Source: Oscheius dolichura (lineage: Eukaryota; Nematoda; Chromadorea; Rhabditida; Rhabditidae). Taken from it: a DNA stretch of 64,000 nt. A program made the translations under genes and the position numbers. The DNA lies in the NCBI GenBank assembly GCA_932521035.1, contig OW051493.1, positions 4,526,001 through 4,590,000 of the forward strand, given 5' to 3'. The notes beneath the pieces are model-generated. The model saw only the letters and a list, made by a program, of their open reading frames with translations. It was not told where the DNA came from and searched no databases. The stretch's first letter is position 1. The number at the start of each line of letters is the position of its first letter. Of the stretch, positions 1 to 12,600 are shown in pieces.

Positions 1-186
1 CTCTGCACCTTTTTTACGATCTATGCTCTTGTCCAAAAAGTGGCGGCGCTTGACTGCCACCAAGGGTTGAATAGAAAAGAGGCTTTGAGTCTCCTCCACG
101 GGAAGGCCACGTGTCGGGGACGAGGTCTTCTGCCGGGCCCGCCGTGAGTGTTCAGAAATTCTGACTCTTCTCACATCTCTTTGCAG

Positions 187-235
187 ATCCAGGAAGAACT
201 GCGCCTGACTGAATCCGAAGCGGAACCACTTCAGC
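187..235 (+). CDS. possible internal exon of an upstream gene
   Basis: A good acceptor (tttgcag) at 180-186 opens a short frame reading IQEELRLTESEAEPLQ that reaches a possible donor (C|gtgggg) at 235. The first 40 bases of the window also read openly up to a possible donor. I do not recognise the peptide, and its phase does not join the gene at 1898, so it may be the end of a gene that begins before the window or a chance match. Confidence 0.18.
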
Positions 236-1897
236 GTGGGGGGCGCAGACTTCCTTGGCCGTGTGTCTTGCGTGTCCCTTCCCTGCCATTCCCAGAGCCC
301 CCTCAATTGGCCGGCCCGTTCATTACCCTAGTTACCACGTCCTCCCTGCCCAATCCCCCCAGAGATCTCTGTCCTTTTCTGTCCCCCTCCACAATACGAC
401 CGTCTAGGGTGCACTGGGTGCAACTGTCGGGTGCGGGAACTTGTATGGGAGATTACGGAGGAGGAGGGCACGTGTGCTTACTGTTTTGAGGCCTTCTCGG
501 AGGGCACCTTCCCTTCCCTTCGGGTCGCGTCACTCTCTATTTGTTCTATGTTTTGGGATAAGGAGAGGGCGACCGAAACGGCATACAACCGGACAGTCCT
601 TTTCTGGGAAGGCTCGCATTTCCCGTATCCAGACGTCTTTCCATTAATCCAAGGGGAACCCCGGCCGTCAACAAAGCCTCTTTCAAACAGCTCGGCCCCC
701 ATCCCTTCTAATACATCCTCTTGATCCAATCCCCCTCCCTCCTCCGGAAGAGAACGACCCCCCTGCCCACTCATGGGAAAGCCCCCCTCTAAAGATAGCC
801 TTTATAGGGTTATTTTTGGGGAAAGAGAGGTTATCAGCTCCAGATAATGGTATTAATCTCAACCGGAAGACTTATCGCCTCCTTCCGGTGACTGTCCGAG
901 GCCCTCAAAGACTCTCCTCGGAGATCTCCGGCAGAACTTCGGTGCGAACCCCGCGCCCTTTGATCTGAGATGCCCATCTGTCACTCACTCCATAAAGGGC
1001 CGCGTCCGTCTCGTCTCCTCTCTTCCTTCCTCTCCTCCTCCTCCTCCTCCTACTTTTATTTATTCGTACCGTACAGAAACTGGAAGACGCTGACTGTGTA
1101 ACAGTTTTGGTAAACACCAGAAGCCACTTTTGAAAGCGCAGGCTATAGAGAGGACGGGGGATGCCCCCGGGGGGACACCACGTAGACACAAGGAAATAAT
1201 CCCGACGGGATGGGAAACAACTGGCCCCGAGGTCAGGGAAGTGTGACCCGGGAGTGTAATTCGATAGCCGTGACGTCGAACAATTAATCCAAACTCAGAG
1301 TGGTCTGCCCACAAAACAAGGGGCGACCCCAACACTATACGTTTCCTTTCTTGGCAGTTGTTATTTGGCTCCTCCGAGTCAATTTCCGCCCTCGCCTTCT
1401 TTAAAAGGGCGGCCTATTCTGGGCCGACTAACTAACCAGTATCCCTTTCGCCGCGGGCAACTCCCCCTCCTCAAACAACTAATAGAGTACGGTAAGACGG
1501 TTGTGTGCAATCTGGAAAAGTCCCGAGCACAGAGGTTGTGACGTCGCGCCTGGCGCCCCCCGGGGTTATCTTGCCTCCGGGCGACTACTGTAATCTTGAC
1601 GTGGTTAGGGTTTTTTGCCGTTCCCTGTATTATTGTTAGTGTCTGTGTTCTCCATCACATGGCGCCCCGCCTTTCCTCCCGCGGTCTACTCGGCTAGGCC
1701 CCTCCCCCTGACCGTCGCACTTGGGAGTCGGGCCCAGTCGCATCCGCCCTATCTGGCCGTCCCCCTTATCGCATATTCCCACGCTATTCACAATTACTAT
1801 TCGTCTCCCTAGACTGTTTACCCCCCTCTCTCTTCGTTTGTCTTCTCTCCTTCCCCCCACCTGCCCCCTACTCATCCCCGTCATTTTCAGCATCACC

Positions 1898-2612
1898 ATG
1901 ATGGAGGTCTGTCTCAATAACAATTCTCCCAACGCCTTCCACCTCAACCAGAGCCGACCGAAGCGAGACTTCCGATTCCAGGTGAGTCTCCCTCTTCCTC
2001 CCCCCGCCTTCGGCTGACATCTGTTTGCTCGAGCAGCCGGTAGTCTTTCAACCCGGTGAACCTTTGACAGTGCTGACATTTGCAGGTGATTGAAGTCTGT
2101 CAAGGCCCCAAATGGTTCGTCTGGCCCTCGAAGAATCGAAGCAGCTCGAGCGAGGAGGTCGACGAGAACCACAACAAGGGCCCCAAGGTGATGGCCTCCA
2201 CTTCCAAGGATTTCGTCTCCCCCGTCACAGCCACCCAGAATGGCTACGGCGCCATGCGGAGGAGTGTCCTCCGGAGTTCGAAGAGACTGCAGATGGAAGA
2301 AGGTTGGTCTTCTGTTCTCTTTTCTTCCCAGCGGCGGCTTACCTCGGCCTCATTAGCCGCGTCTCCCCTCATTTTCTCTGTTCATTTTCGAAAGAGTGCT
2401 TTGCAGGACCCTCTCCAAGAACGGCCTCTGAACCCGCTCCCCGGCGGTTGTCCCTCAAGAAGGAGAAGGCCTCGACAGAGCCTCTGAGTCAAGGAGGCAG
2501 CACCTTCAAAATCCTCTCAATCGCCAAGAAGTGGGAGTCGTTCGATGCTGCGGACGACGACGAGGAGACGGAGCTGTCTGCCTCCTGCCAGACATTGGTG
2601 TTGTCTCAATGA
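1898..2612 (+). CDS. unrecognised 168-aa hydrophilic protein, 3 exons
   Basis: Exons 1898-1981, 2086-2302 and 2407-2612 join in phase and give 168 residues. An acceptor (ttttcag) lies 7 nt before the double ATG, which suggests a trans-spliced or 5'UTR-spliced start. There is no signal peptide or membrane segment. The protein begins MMEVCLNNNSPN, then has a Ser-rich basic middle with RRSVL and RRLSL motifs that resemble basophilic-kinase sites, and ends with an acidic run (DAADDDEE) and the tail LVLSQ. I see no family I can name. An intracellular, phosphorylation-regulated protein is only an inference from composition. Exon 1 could instead be internal if coding exons lie upstream. Confidence 0.5.
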
Positions 2613-4969
2613 GCTTCTTCTTCCCCTTCCCCCTTTCTCATGTACACATGTCCTTTTTTTTTCTCTCCACGGCTTTTTTTCATGGCGGGTACGCAGAGTT
2701 TTTATGTTTTTCTTCTTCGCTACGAGTAGTCTGCTTCACGGCTTGTTCACTATCGAATATAATGAATATTTGTCACTATTTTGAATCTTAATGGGCAGGG
2801 AGAGACAAACAGAGACTTGTAACCGGGGAGGGGGATCTGTCGAGGAGGGGCGAACATTCCTCCGTCACCCCGGCACAGTCCACGTGAGGCGGATAAACAC
2901 TGCTGGAGGAGGAACAGATCAAATGAGAAAAACTATTCCGAGGGGGAACATTGACGTGCAATTACGGCCGTCATTGGAATGGGGACGTCAGCCACCTGAA
3001 TCAGAAAATGGCCCGCGAAAGACAGAAGAAGACGACGCCAACAACTCCCACACTGTACAAAACACCTTGTTTTCCCGAGGGGAGGACAGTCAAATATGAG
3101 GGATAGAGAGAGGACAACCTCGGGGGATCGATGGTTCTTGTCGACAGGTGAATATTTATTATTATCCAACCAGTTAGTCGACCTCAGAAATGGCATGAGT
3201 GCCTGAAAACAAAGTTCTGATTAGGTTTGACTCGCAGGACGGCGAAAAACACGACCTTTTCGTCGTAGACAGGGGACAGGGGGCAGTGCCCTTCGCCGGG
3301 CAGATGGAAAGACCTCGTCCTCTCCTGCTGAGAGTGTTCCGAGTAAATATTATCTGCAGATGCCGTCGTCCTGCCCGGAGCAGGTGAAGCTAAGCCGGGA
3401 GGTGCGGGAGTCCTCTTTCACTCTCCAAACGGGGCGCCGTAGCGTGGTATCGGAGATTGTTTGTCCTTGTCTCCGTCTCTCTGATAAGGTCCGTATTATG
3501 GATACGCTCCTCCCGCATGACCAAGAAGTTCTCCTGCCCCGGCCGGGCTTCCCCTCTCTGTTGATTCGGGTTTTTTGCTGTTAACAGCTGATACTTGTCG
3601 GCCCGGGCCAACTGCCAACTTCGTCACCGTGCCCCCGATTACACCGATCCGCCAAAATGGCCTTTTGGCCGTCTGCCAACCGCCGAAGAAGCTGAGCAAA
3701 CGGAAATGTTTGAACGGTGCTTCCGCCCGCCACAAATCTACACGTGGGAAAATTATGAAAAATATTAAACCAGTTGGTTATCAGAAAAAAAGGATGGCCT
3801 TTGAAGGTGGCGACGGGATCAAAAACCGAGTACTCGAACCAGTTTGGCGGGATATTTTCTGGGTGGCGTCAGTCTATTTTTGACAGCAGGAACAGCTATC
3901 ACCTGGGGACCAGAAATTGTTTCGTTGTTTCAATTAATGGAGGTCGGGAGACCCGCGGGGTCGGGAGGACTCAGCCACAACAGACAACGCATGTGACACG
4001 GTAAGACGATGTTTTGGAGACTGTGTATGGAATTGGGACTCGAAGACTCCCCTCAGTCGTCTGTTGACCCGTCTCCCCTCACAAATATTATCAACCACCG
4101 GCCACGGTTATATTCGGTGCGCACCGTACTCCAGTTCGGGGGGTTTCCTCGGGGAAAGAGAAAAACGGAGGAGGAGGACAGCCATCCGAGGGGGCAGTCC
4201 TATTTCTTCTATTATTTCCAGGCCAGAGAAGATGTTTTCCTCGTGGTGCCTGTTATCAGTTCCCCATATTCAGAAGTTTCTTGACTTTTTGCTACTCTTC
4301 CCCGCCGCCTTTGTATTTTGGTCTCGGCGTCTTTTGGAATGTTGCCGGCCTTTAGAGCCCATAACCAGGCCACAAAAAGAGTCTTAAAAAGAAGATTCCA
4401 TAATGTTGCCGTCGTCTTGAGACCCGGAACGAGCAGCCGAATGAGCTCTCACAAAAGGGAGCCTATTTGCCTAATGATAAGGGTCCACGTGACGGGAGAT
4501 TCCCCCAAAAAGGGCACCTGGTTCTGGTAGATTACGGAGGAGGAGGGGGACTGTTTTGGCGGGGAATGGAATGATCAAACGGGGATTGAAACGAGGAAAT
4601 TACGAAAATATAGACTGACAGTCATCAAAAGTCACGTAAAGGATAAATATGTCTTGTTCGTGGGTAGGGGGGACTATTCCCGTCGAGTCTATCTCATTCC
4701 CCATCAAATTAGCGAGTCCCCTTCCTGGCAGACGCATTCCACTGCAAGGCGTTCTGCAAACGGCTGAGAAAAGACAAACTTCAAACAGACTTCGAACTTC
4801 TGATTCTGACACCCAAAAGACAAATAAACAACAGGGAAAATATTTACGGGGAATCTAGCTGATCCTAATTGGAGCAATCGGGTGAGGAGGCGAGATTGTA
4901 GCAGCCGATAGATTGCCGGCCTTTCAGGTGACGCGTATCCATCTGAACATCAGACAATAAGAAAAAGAA
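2613..4969. other. no gene seen
   Basis: Only short shadow frames with no consistent splice chain. An 18-base string (gattacggaggaggaggg) at 4530 also occurs at 451; its meaning is unknown. Confidence 0.5.
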
Positions 4970-5425
4970 CTGACAAGGGAACTTTTTTAGTAAGCGATGC
5001 GTTCTTGCCAAACAAAGTATAACATTCGATAGAGAACGAAAAGTTGTACTAGAAGCTGGTGTCAGGAAGTGCCTAACGCGCCCTGTGACATTTTCCTCAT
5101 ACTGTACGAACATCATTGCTCTAATTTCATCCGTTTCTAGCAGCATCATGGCTCAACAGGTAAAAGGTTGGGCTATTGTTGTCCAGATCCAAGTTCGGTC
5201 TTGGTTGCCTTTTTTGCCCTTTTTTCTGGCTCACTTCTTTTAAGCTGTCGCTTTCATTTTGCAAAGGAATTTCTTTGAAAAATTTCCAAGTCTTTCCCTA
5301 TATGTGTTGCTGTGTAACAGGGTGCATTAGGCACTTCGGATTCATAGATAAATTTTGATTCTCTATCGAATGGTGTACTTCAGTACACAGGAACACATCG
5401 CTTTTTGAAAAAGTTCCCTTGTGAG
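4970..5425. repeat. fold-back (inverted repeat) element, MITE-like
   Basis: The left arm (about 4970-5090) and the reverse complement of the right arm (about 5309-5425) match over much of their length. Both carry acaagggaactttt, then an aagcgatg(c/t)gttc block, then cattcgatagag, then aagtgcctaa and a ccctgt block. About 220 bases separate the arms. No convincing transposase frame lies inside. The ends cattcgatagag and caagggaac recur in the element at 18.6 kb, so this is a dispersed family. A non-autonomous DNA transposon is the simplest reading, but target-site duplications were not clear by eye. Confidence 0.6.
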
Positions 5426-6470
5426 ACTGATGTGAATATATCAATTTATTAGAATATCTGATGATATTTCAATTGAGAACATTGATCTCCTCCCTCACCT
5501 GTCTCAGGCGACCGAATTTTGGCAGTTCTCTGGTTTTTTGGCTGCAACGAAACCAAAAAGAGACCGTAAATTTCGAGTTTATTTAATGGGTTGCCTCAAA
5601 ACGTCACTTGACCCGAGTCAGCCGAGTCCAATTAGGTCCGTATTCCTGTTCCGAAGCAACTGTGTCTACCAGTTTTGCCCTCGGAAAACAGTCGTCACTG
5701 CGGGTGACGTCGAAGCAATTAAAAACAATATCCAAAACACACAAACAGCCGGAGATGCCCGGGAGCCGCTCCGTTCCGGTATAGAACAACGGTCGTGACG
5801 CGGCGCTGAGGTCACGCAGCCTATTTTTGAGATGGAAGCTGGCGCCTGTCTGAGAGTTCGCAAATAATTCTCGCTCGAGCTGCCACTCCCTCCATGACGA
5901 GGCGGAAAGGAGCAGGCTCACGCGGCGGCACCCTTGACCATGCTATGCTGCGGCTGATCGTCGCTGGAATGTGTGGCAACACGGACGGCGCCACGGGCCG
6001 AACAGTGCGAGGAAATAGTGCGCGAGCTAGGAGGGATGGCCAGTCAAAGACGATTGCACTGGGGCGCCAGTAGCCAATCAAACATTCGGTCTATGCTGCT
6101 TTAGATCTCGAGGACGAGAGCACCTTGAAGACCAAAACAAGGATCTTTGGAACGGTTTGTGGGCTTCCTGGAGGCAGGGAGGCCTTTCATATGAAGGTGC
6201 CCCGAAAGGGATGAATGTTCTGTCTGTTTCCTGGGTAATGTGATACGATGAAATACGATCAACTACCGTACCATTCTGGCCTCTGCTTATATAGAAAGAG
6301 CCAGTTGGGAACACTTTATAGCTGTCCGTAAAGATGAACCATCTCACTTTTCAAAGTAGCTCTTGGCGGCAAAGGGATATGGCAAAAAAAACATTTTCAC
6401 TTGATTTCGTTTCTTTTACTCTTCCTTTTAGCTGTTACTTATTATATCTGTAGGTTTTAGATTGGAGAGC
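5426..6470. other. no gene seen; upstream region of ZW10
   Basis: No splice-consistent coding frame was found. The sequence becomes AT-rich from about 6360 toward ZW10. Confidence 0.45.
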
Positions 6471-9284
6471 ATGGCGGAGGTTATACAGGTTCTTCAACGA
6501 GAAATAAATGAAGGTAGGAATCAATATAAATTGAATTTATATTATACTTTAGAATTACACTATATTGCTGCTCGATTAGAACACAGAGTGGAGAAATATG
6601 TAATGCAAGGTGCTAGACAATATGAGGAAGTGAAAAATCGATTGGATGATTTGAAGCAAAGAGTTGATGATAAGTTGAAAGAAGCCGAATCTGCTATGGA
6701 CGATATTGATCAGTCTGTTCAGTCTTACAAAGTATGTTCTTTTACAAAAATGTTATTTGTGGAGACTTTAGGACAATTCGGCTTTGAACTCCTCTCAACA
6801 TGCCAGTGATTTTAAATTTGTCTTGGAATCTTTGTGCGAAATTGAGAATAGTCTTCTTGTTTTGAACCTCAATTCTCCAGCTCCGATAGAAGAGGCTAAA
6901 CTTATTAAAGAAGCTAATGACTGGCTAAACGCTCTCTTCCAGGTTTTAGCACTACATACGTTTTAATCGACCCTTCTTTTAGGAAGGGCAGCGTACTACG
7001 GTTGTGGAAAGAATCAGACATCTTTTACATAAAGACTTGAATTTTGCTAACTCCTGCCTTTTAACCAGGTGCACAAGTTTTTTAAATTTTAAAATCTGTT
7101 TTTAGACTTAATCAGGAAGCTAAAGAGCTCATTTCTTTTCCAGGTGGAGTAAAAGGCTACAACCTAATGAAGATACGAGTCAGAAGTACAACTACTGCAT
7201 CCGAGGTAATCGTTCGTATATGTTAAATTGTTTTATGTATTCCAGGCCTTAACCGCATTGGATATTTTGAAGGAGTTTAAAAGCAAAGCAGCTAAATGGA
7301 GTGACAAAATTTTTACCGACTTTTGTAGCGTAATTGTAAACAGTCGTACAGGCCTTGTTTGCTATGAACACCAGTGTCCAAAGGTGTGGTGATCCGTATT
7401 GTTTCTTAATTATTTTTTTTAGCCCGACGATCATATGTTTACTACGAATCAAAAGACCTCAAACGATGCTGTTGATATTAACAGTGTTTTTGCTACCCTG
7501 TCCAAGTTTTTTGAAGACCTTCATGGAGCCATTGACAATATTGAAATCGGTTCTGATAGTCGACCGCTTTCACTTTTTATTGGTCGAGGATTAGAAGAAC
7601 CTCTAATGAATTTGCTTTTGAAAGTTGGAATAATAACTTTTAAAATATACTTTCCTTTTTAGAATTGTATTTCCCTTGCAGCTCCTATGGCCGATAAAAA
7701 TGATCCAGCTTTTATTAACGCAATGAGTGAGGCCAACAAATTTCGCAGTTTAATGATTGTACGTTTTTATGCTTGGCAATTGTATTGTTTTAGAAATATA
7801 ATTTTTGGAATGATTCTGCACCACAATTCCTAGTTTATGCCGAAGCAAATGATTCTGTTTTCATTAACCGCAGATGCTTCGACATTTTAACGGAAGCCAA
7901 GAAATTAATTTTAGAGCCCTTTATTGAATTGACTACCGTAATTGTTCATCTAGGTTATGGGTTCATTTCTTTATAGGTTGGTACAGGAGATGAAATCACA
8001 GAAGAATTGATTAACCACTATAATGATGTGTTTCAAAGCCCGGTCGACATACGCGATATTGCCAGGGAAGATGAAGCTTATCCAAAATTAATGCAACTGC
8101 AGCGTTGTAAAGTCAGGTAACGCGATCGAAACTTCAACATAACTTGATCTTTTTAGTGCTGCTGCAGTGAAAATTGTGGAACTTTTGGAAAAAACAATTA
8201 CCGATGCTATTTCAGCTGATAATGAACTACTAAGAGCTCGTCTTCTTACTACTGCACAAAATATCCTTCGTTTATATAATTCTATGGCTCCGAAACATCA
8301 TGCTTCTGCGATAACGTCTGTTCCTCAAGCTGCAGGTGCGTTTTTACAATAAAAGTTATTATAATAATTTCTAGCCGTGTATTTCAATAACAGCTATTAC
8401 ATATGCCATCGGCTTATCCTCATGCCTTTTTTGGTGGTTTCCCGATTTCCGGATGAAGTTCAAAAATTGGTAAATTGATTACTTTGGTGTTTTACATTTG
8501 CATATTTTAGCAAGAAGATGTATATCCTATTGTTGTAGACAATTTATGGCTACTTCGTGAATCCGCGAATGAAAGCCTTGAAGCTATGCTAGCTAACACA
8601 AGGCGACAGATAAGCACTCTTTTGGCAGACAGACAGCGTTAGTGAATGTTTCTATAGTCAAGAACTATCTCCTTTAGTGTTTGATGAACTGACTGATACC
8701 AAAAAATCGAATGAATGTAAAAAAACCATCAAAGCATGTTGCCAAATGATTAGCAGTATTCACGACAATTGGAAAGAGGTAAAACTTTTGATTTAAATAT
8801 CTGGGACGATTTAGATCATGGCCGAGGCAGTTTTCTGCAAGTCTTTAGGCAACATCGTTTCTTACTTCCTGTCTGACTTGGCATCTATGTTCTTCAACGT
8901 AGAAGATATAAGATCAAATGATGCTGACATCTCTGCTATCATTTTAAGTGACACTTTACATCAACTTGAAGATTACTTCTTGGTGAGTCCTTTTTTTTTG
9001 AAAGGAAGATATTTCCTATTCAGATCCGTGGAAAAACTACCATTCATACATTTTGCGATACAGCATACTTCAGACTGAAGGAAGTTATTTTCTGTTTGAA
9101 TGGAAGTCTTCAGGTACTAGCTCTTTTATTCCACACTAATATTGTTCAGGGTATAAGCGACCGATGGTGTGACAGAAAAGGCCCATTGGCTCAGTGGCTC
9201 ACAGCTACCGAAGTTCGCGGCCTTGTCAAAGCCCTCTTCATGAATACTGATCAGCGGAAATATCTTCTTGAATCTCTGTGTTAA
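6471..9284 (+). CDS. zw10: ZW10 kinetochore / RZZ and NRZ complex protein
   Basis: Many small exons with introns near 39-60 nt (first intron 6514-6552) spell a largely helical protein beginning MAEVIQVLQREINE. The C-terminal part matches ZW10: a YYICHRLI segment in the usual histidine-rich helix, then a tail with WCDRKGPLAQWLTATEVRGL and VKALFMNTDQRKYLL, which parallels the conserved GPLA...F...EV..LIRALFQNTERR end of the family. ZW10 is a subunit of the Rod-Zw10-Zwilch complex, which recruits dynein and Mad1/Mad2 to kinetochores. It also belongs to the NRZ tether for Golgi-to-ER vesicles. The acceptor gttttag at 6455-6461 lies 9 nt before the ATG, which favours this start. The gene is strikingly AT-rich compared with its neighbours and converges on PDE4. 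Middle exons are less conserved, so individual boundaries there are approximate. Confidence 0.85.
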
Positions 9285-9340
9285 TCTTTACTAGTGTTAT
9301 TTTCCTGACGGTTTGTAGTTATCTTACGGGTTCTAATATA

Positions 9341-9346
9341 AATAAA
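9341..9346 (+). other. AATAAA polyadenylation signal for ZW10
   Basis: AATAAA lies 57 nt past the ZW10 stop codon, in the gap of about 340 nt between the convergent ZW10 and PDE4 genes. Confidence 0.6.
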
Positions 9347-9623
9347 AGTTTTATCATAAAAATCTTTATCAATAGAAATTTGTCCCAAGGAATAGATTAA
9401 AGCTGTTAATTATGCAATAGTGCGCGTCATCACAGGGTACTGGCCGTGTGCCATGGCAAGAGCAAATAAAAGTTAAAGCCACAATAGGTAAAGAAGGAAA
9501 AAGGTGGTGAAGTGCGGGATAAGCACCTAGGAAAATATGAAAGGCAACTAAAAGGCCCTGATTTCGGACCCGAACACCAGTCTTAACAATTTTCACGTGT
9601 TTTGAGTCTCAGATCTCGCAGTA

Positions 9624-12600
9624 TCAGGTTCTTCGGGGATACGCGATTGATACCTGAACTTGTGTTATATCTCGAAGAGAACAGTCATACCACTCGCGGT
9701 TCTCTTCCAACTGATCTAGAATATTCTGCGCGTCGGGATAGACCAAATCGGCCCATGTTTCGTACAGCGGGTGGACAATATAGTCTATGAATCCGACCTA
9801 AATCTCCCTCATAAATATAGATAAATAATCGACTACCTGGGATTTCTCAATGGTGACATTTCCCCGGTCACACATCGGCGACACCTCGATGCCCAGGTCC
9901 TTCTCCTTGTCTCCCTGCCGCCAGTACTCCTCCAGGATCCGTATGTTCCACTGCCGATATAGTTCGATCGGCTTCGTCGGGTTCGACAGATCCGCCAGGT
10001 GGATCATCGATTGCAGTACCTAGATCCATTTTATAGAAATAGTTCTTCTTGGCTGTACCTGTATTTTGTCATTATATTTCTCCAGGATAATGACATTGTT
10101 GCCGGCGACCTTCTTGGCCTCGACCATGGTCTTCAGATCGGCGAGGAGGGTCATGTGTTTCATCATATCCGTGGCCAGCACCTGGAACAGTCTCCATGTC
10201 TCCTGGTAGAAAACAGAGAGAAGTCTAGACCCCCGGACTGTTTCACGTGGCTTTTCACGTTGTAAGAGCAGCAGAAGATTGCTTCCGGCGGTTTTCGGCC
10301 GTGCAATAATTCCTGCGCGCGCCACAAAGAACGGGTCGTGCCGATGATAGATAGCTTCCGTTGCAACTGACCATGTCGATGACGATCTTGCGGAATTGCA
10401 GACGCTGCTTTCGGCTCAGCCCGACCAAGAAGTCGCAATTGGAGTCCTGGAAGGGGAAATGTGTGGAGAGGACGGGGGAGGACACGGACCTGGAGGAGTT
10501 TGAAGGCGACGGCCAGGTGGTGCTGCTCGAGGACGGACTCGTCGTTGTACATGATGGCCAGCTCGTTATCTGAAAGGGGACGGTGGACGGGGACGACGGA
10601 CCACCCACTGGAATTGATGAGGTATTGGTTGGTGAAGCCGGGGTGGTCGACGTCGTGGATGGCACCCGCGAAGATGGCCGCCATTATTTCCAAATCAGAG
10701 AAGACATCCTGAAAATGGGGGGAATAGATGAGGAGGAGAGAGGAGGAGACTCACGCTGAGCACGGGGGAAGTGAGCAAGACATGCATGGATTGAGCTACG
10801 TCGGCGGCGTGGACGTGGTTGTGGTAGGGGTTGGTCCGGTAGTGGTGTTCGAGATTGAGGAGGTAGGTGACCAGCACGGACGACGGGATCTCGAAGGCTT
10901 TGATCAGGCCGCGCTCCTTGAAGAGACTGTAGGTGACGACGGTTAGGGAGTGGCCCTTCGACAGCTCGTCTATCTTGAACACGTCGGGGCCCCAGTCATT
11001 TATCTTAAGGGGGAGGATGAGGGAGGAGGGAGGAGGAGGAGTACCCTGGTCATGTAGACGGCGACTTCTTTGGCACAGCTGACCCCGTACTCGGGCAGGT
11101 GGCCCTCGTGGGAGTGCGCCCTCAGCTTCCTCACTCCAGAGATTCTGTTCATCGCGGCGGTCTGGGCCTTCTTCAGGAGACCCATGGGCAGCTGGGGCGT
11201 CGAGGTGGACGGGCCCTGGAAGACGGTTCATTCAATTTCAATCTCTGAACAGGACGGGGCGTAATCTTTGAAAAAGAGAACTCCCGGAAGTCTCGGAAAC
11301 AACAGAGAGAGTACAGACCCGGGTGCGACCACGCGACGTACCGTACTCTACTCGCGGCTGGAACCGGTAGTCCACAAAAAACAGACCTCTCCGGGCACGG
11401 CTATCTCCACCGTCGGGTCGTCATCGTCCTTATCCATGTAGGTCGTGATGAGGAACTTGGAGACCTGGGTGCCGGACTTGCTCGACTCGGCGAAGTGGGA
11501 CAGCTCCTTGTTCAGCATCTTCCGGAACTGAAATCATCTGGTTGGTTCCTTTTTAGGCATAGAGAAGACCCCCGTCTATTTATTTGGAAGAGGAGAGAAA
11601 GAAAAAGAGAAAAGTGGTCTTTCTCTCCCGGCCAGGAGCAGTAAAAAGCTGTGAAAAGGGTCGCCAGCGTAAAGGAGATAAAGGTAAAGTTCAAGGAGAA
11701 AACCAGGAAATGTCTCCCGGGAAGGGATGGTAGAAAAAGAAAAAGAAGACTCGGACAAAACGCGGCGAGTAAATTCTGAAAAAGTTGTCACTTCTGACAT
11801 TGACGGATGTGTTTTTTGGAGACTTATTGACAGTTTTTAGAAGAGCGGGGAGTTGTAGCAGAAGCCGTCACGTGGACGGCTTCACGTGACGGAAGCCGGA
11901 GAGACGGAGGAGGGAGATCTGTACGGCCGGTTGCAAATCCAATCAAACAACTGATCCATCAACGTGTCAGCTGCCGGAAGCGGTGGCGCGCGACACCTTT
12001 GAAGGAAAGAAGCCAGCGCGGCGCGTGAGAAACATTTCAAATTTCGGGCGACCCTTTTCGAGATCATTTTTTGCGTTTTTATGGCAGGAGACGTACCTTG
12101 GAGGAGGCCATCTCCGAGACGGATCGGTGGGTCTGGATCGTCTCCAGCTGGTCCAGGCACCAGTCCAGCTCCTCTGCAAAAGGTTTACTGTTTAGGATGT
12201 AATCAAGGGCATCGTCCTCGGGAGGGCTCGTAATGAACCGGAAGATGTCTACTCCCTAGTTTCGCGTTGTCCTGGCCAGCCACTCACCCAACGTCTCCTG
12301 GGCACATTGGGTCACGCTCTCCGGCAGCGGCGTGTTGTGCAGGGGAGGCCGCTTGGCCGTCCGGGCGGCATGTCGACTGTCCTCGGAAACCTAAACATTT
12401 CCGTCGAGGAGAAAGTAATCCAATTGACCAGCAGCTGTGCTCATTCTCTCTCTCGCCTCTTCTCTCACTCTCATGAATATTTGAATCATAGCAAAAAGAA
12501 GCTCAGAATATGGGGCCATTATGCCCAGAGCTCCAAAGCCAACGCGACGGGGGGTGGATCGAAGTGAGAGACAGGCCCTCCACGCATACTCGGGCGAGTA

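Noticed and set aside
451-4548. 18-base direct repeat gattacggaggaggaggg at 451 and 4530
   Set aside because: Part of it is simple GGA repeat, which is common across the window; two copies are not enough to call an element.
4865-5149. Minus-strand 94-codon frame in the left arm of the fold-back element
   Set aside because: It ends inside repeat sequence and has no similarity that I can see to a transposase; more likely a chance frame.
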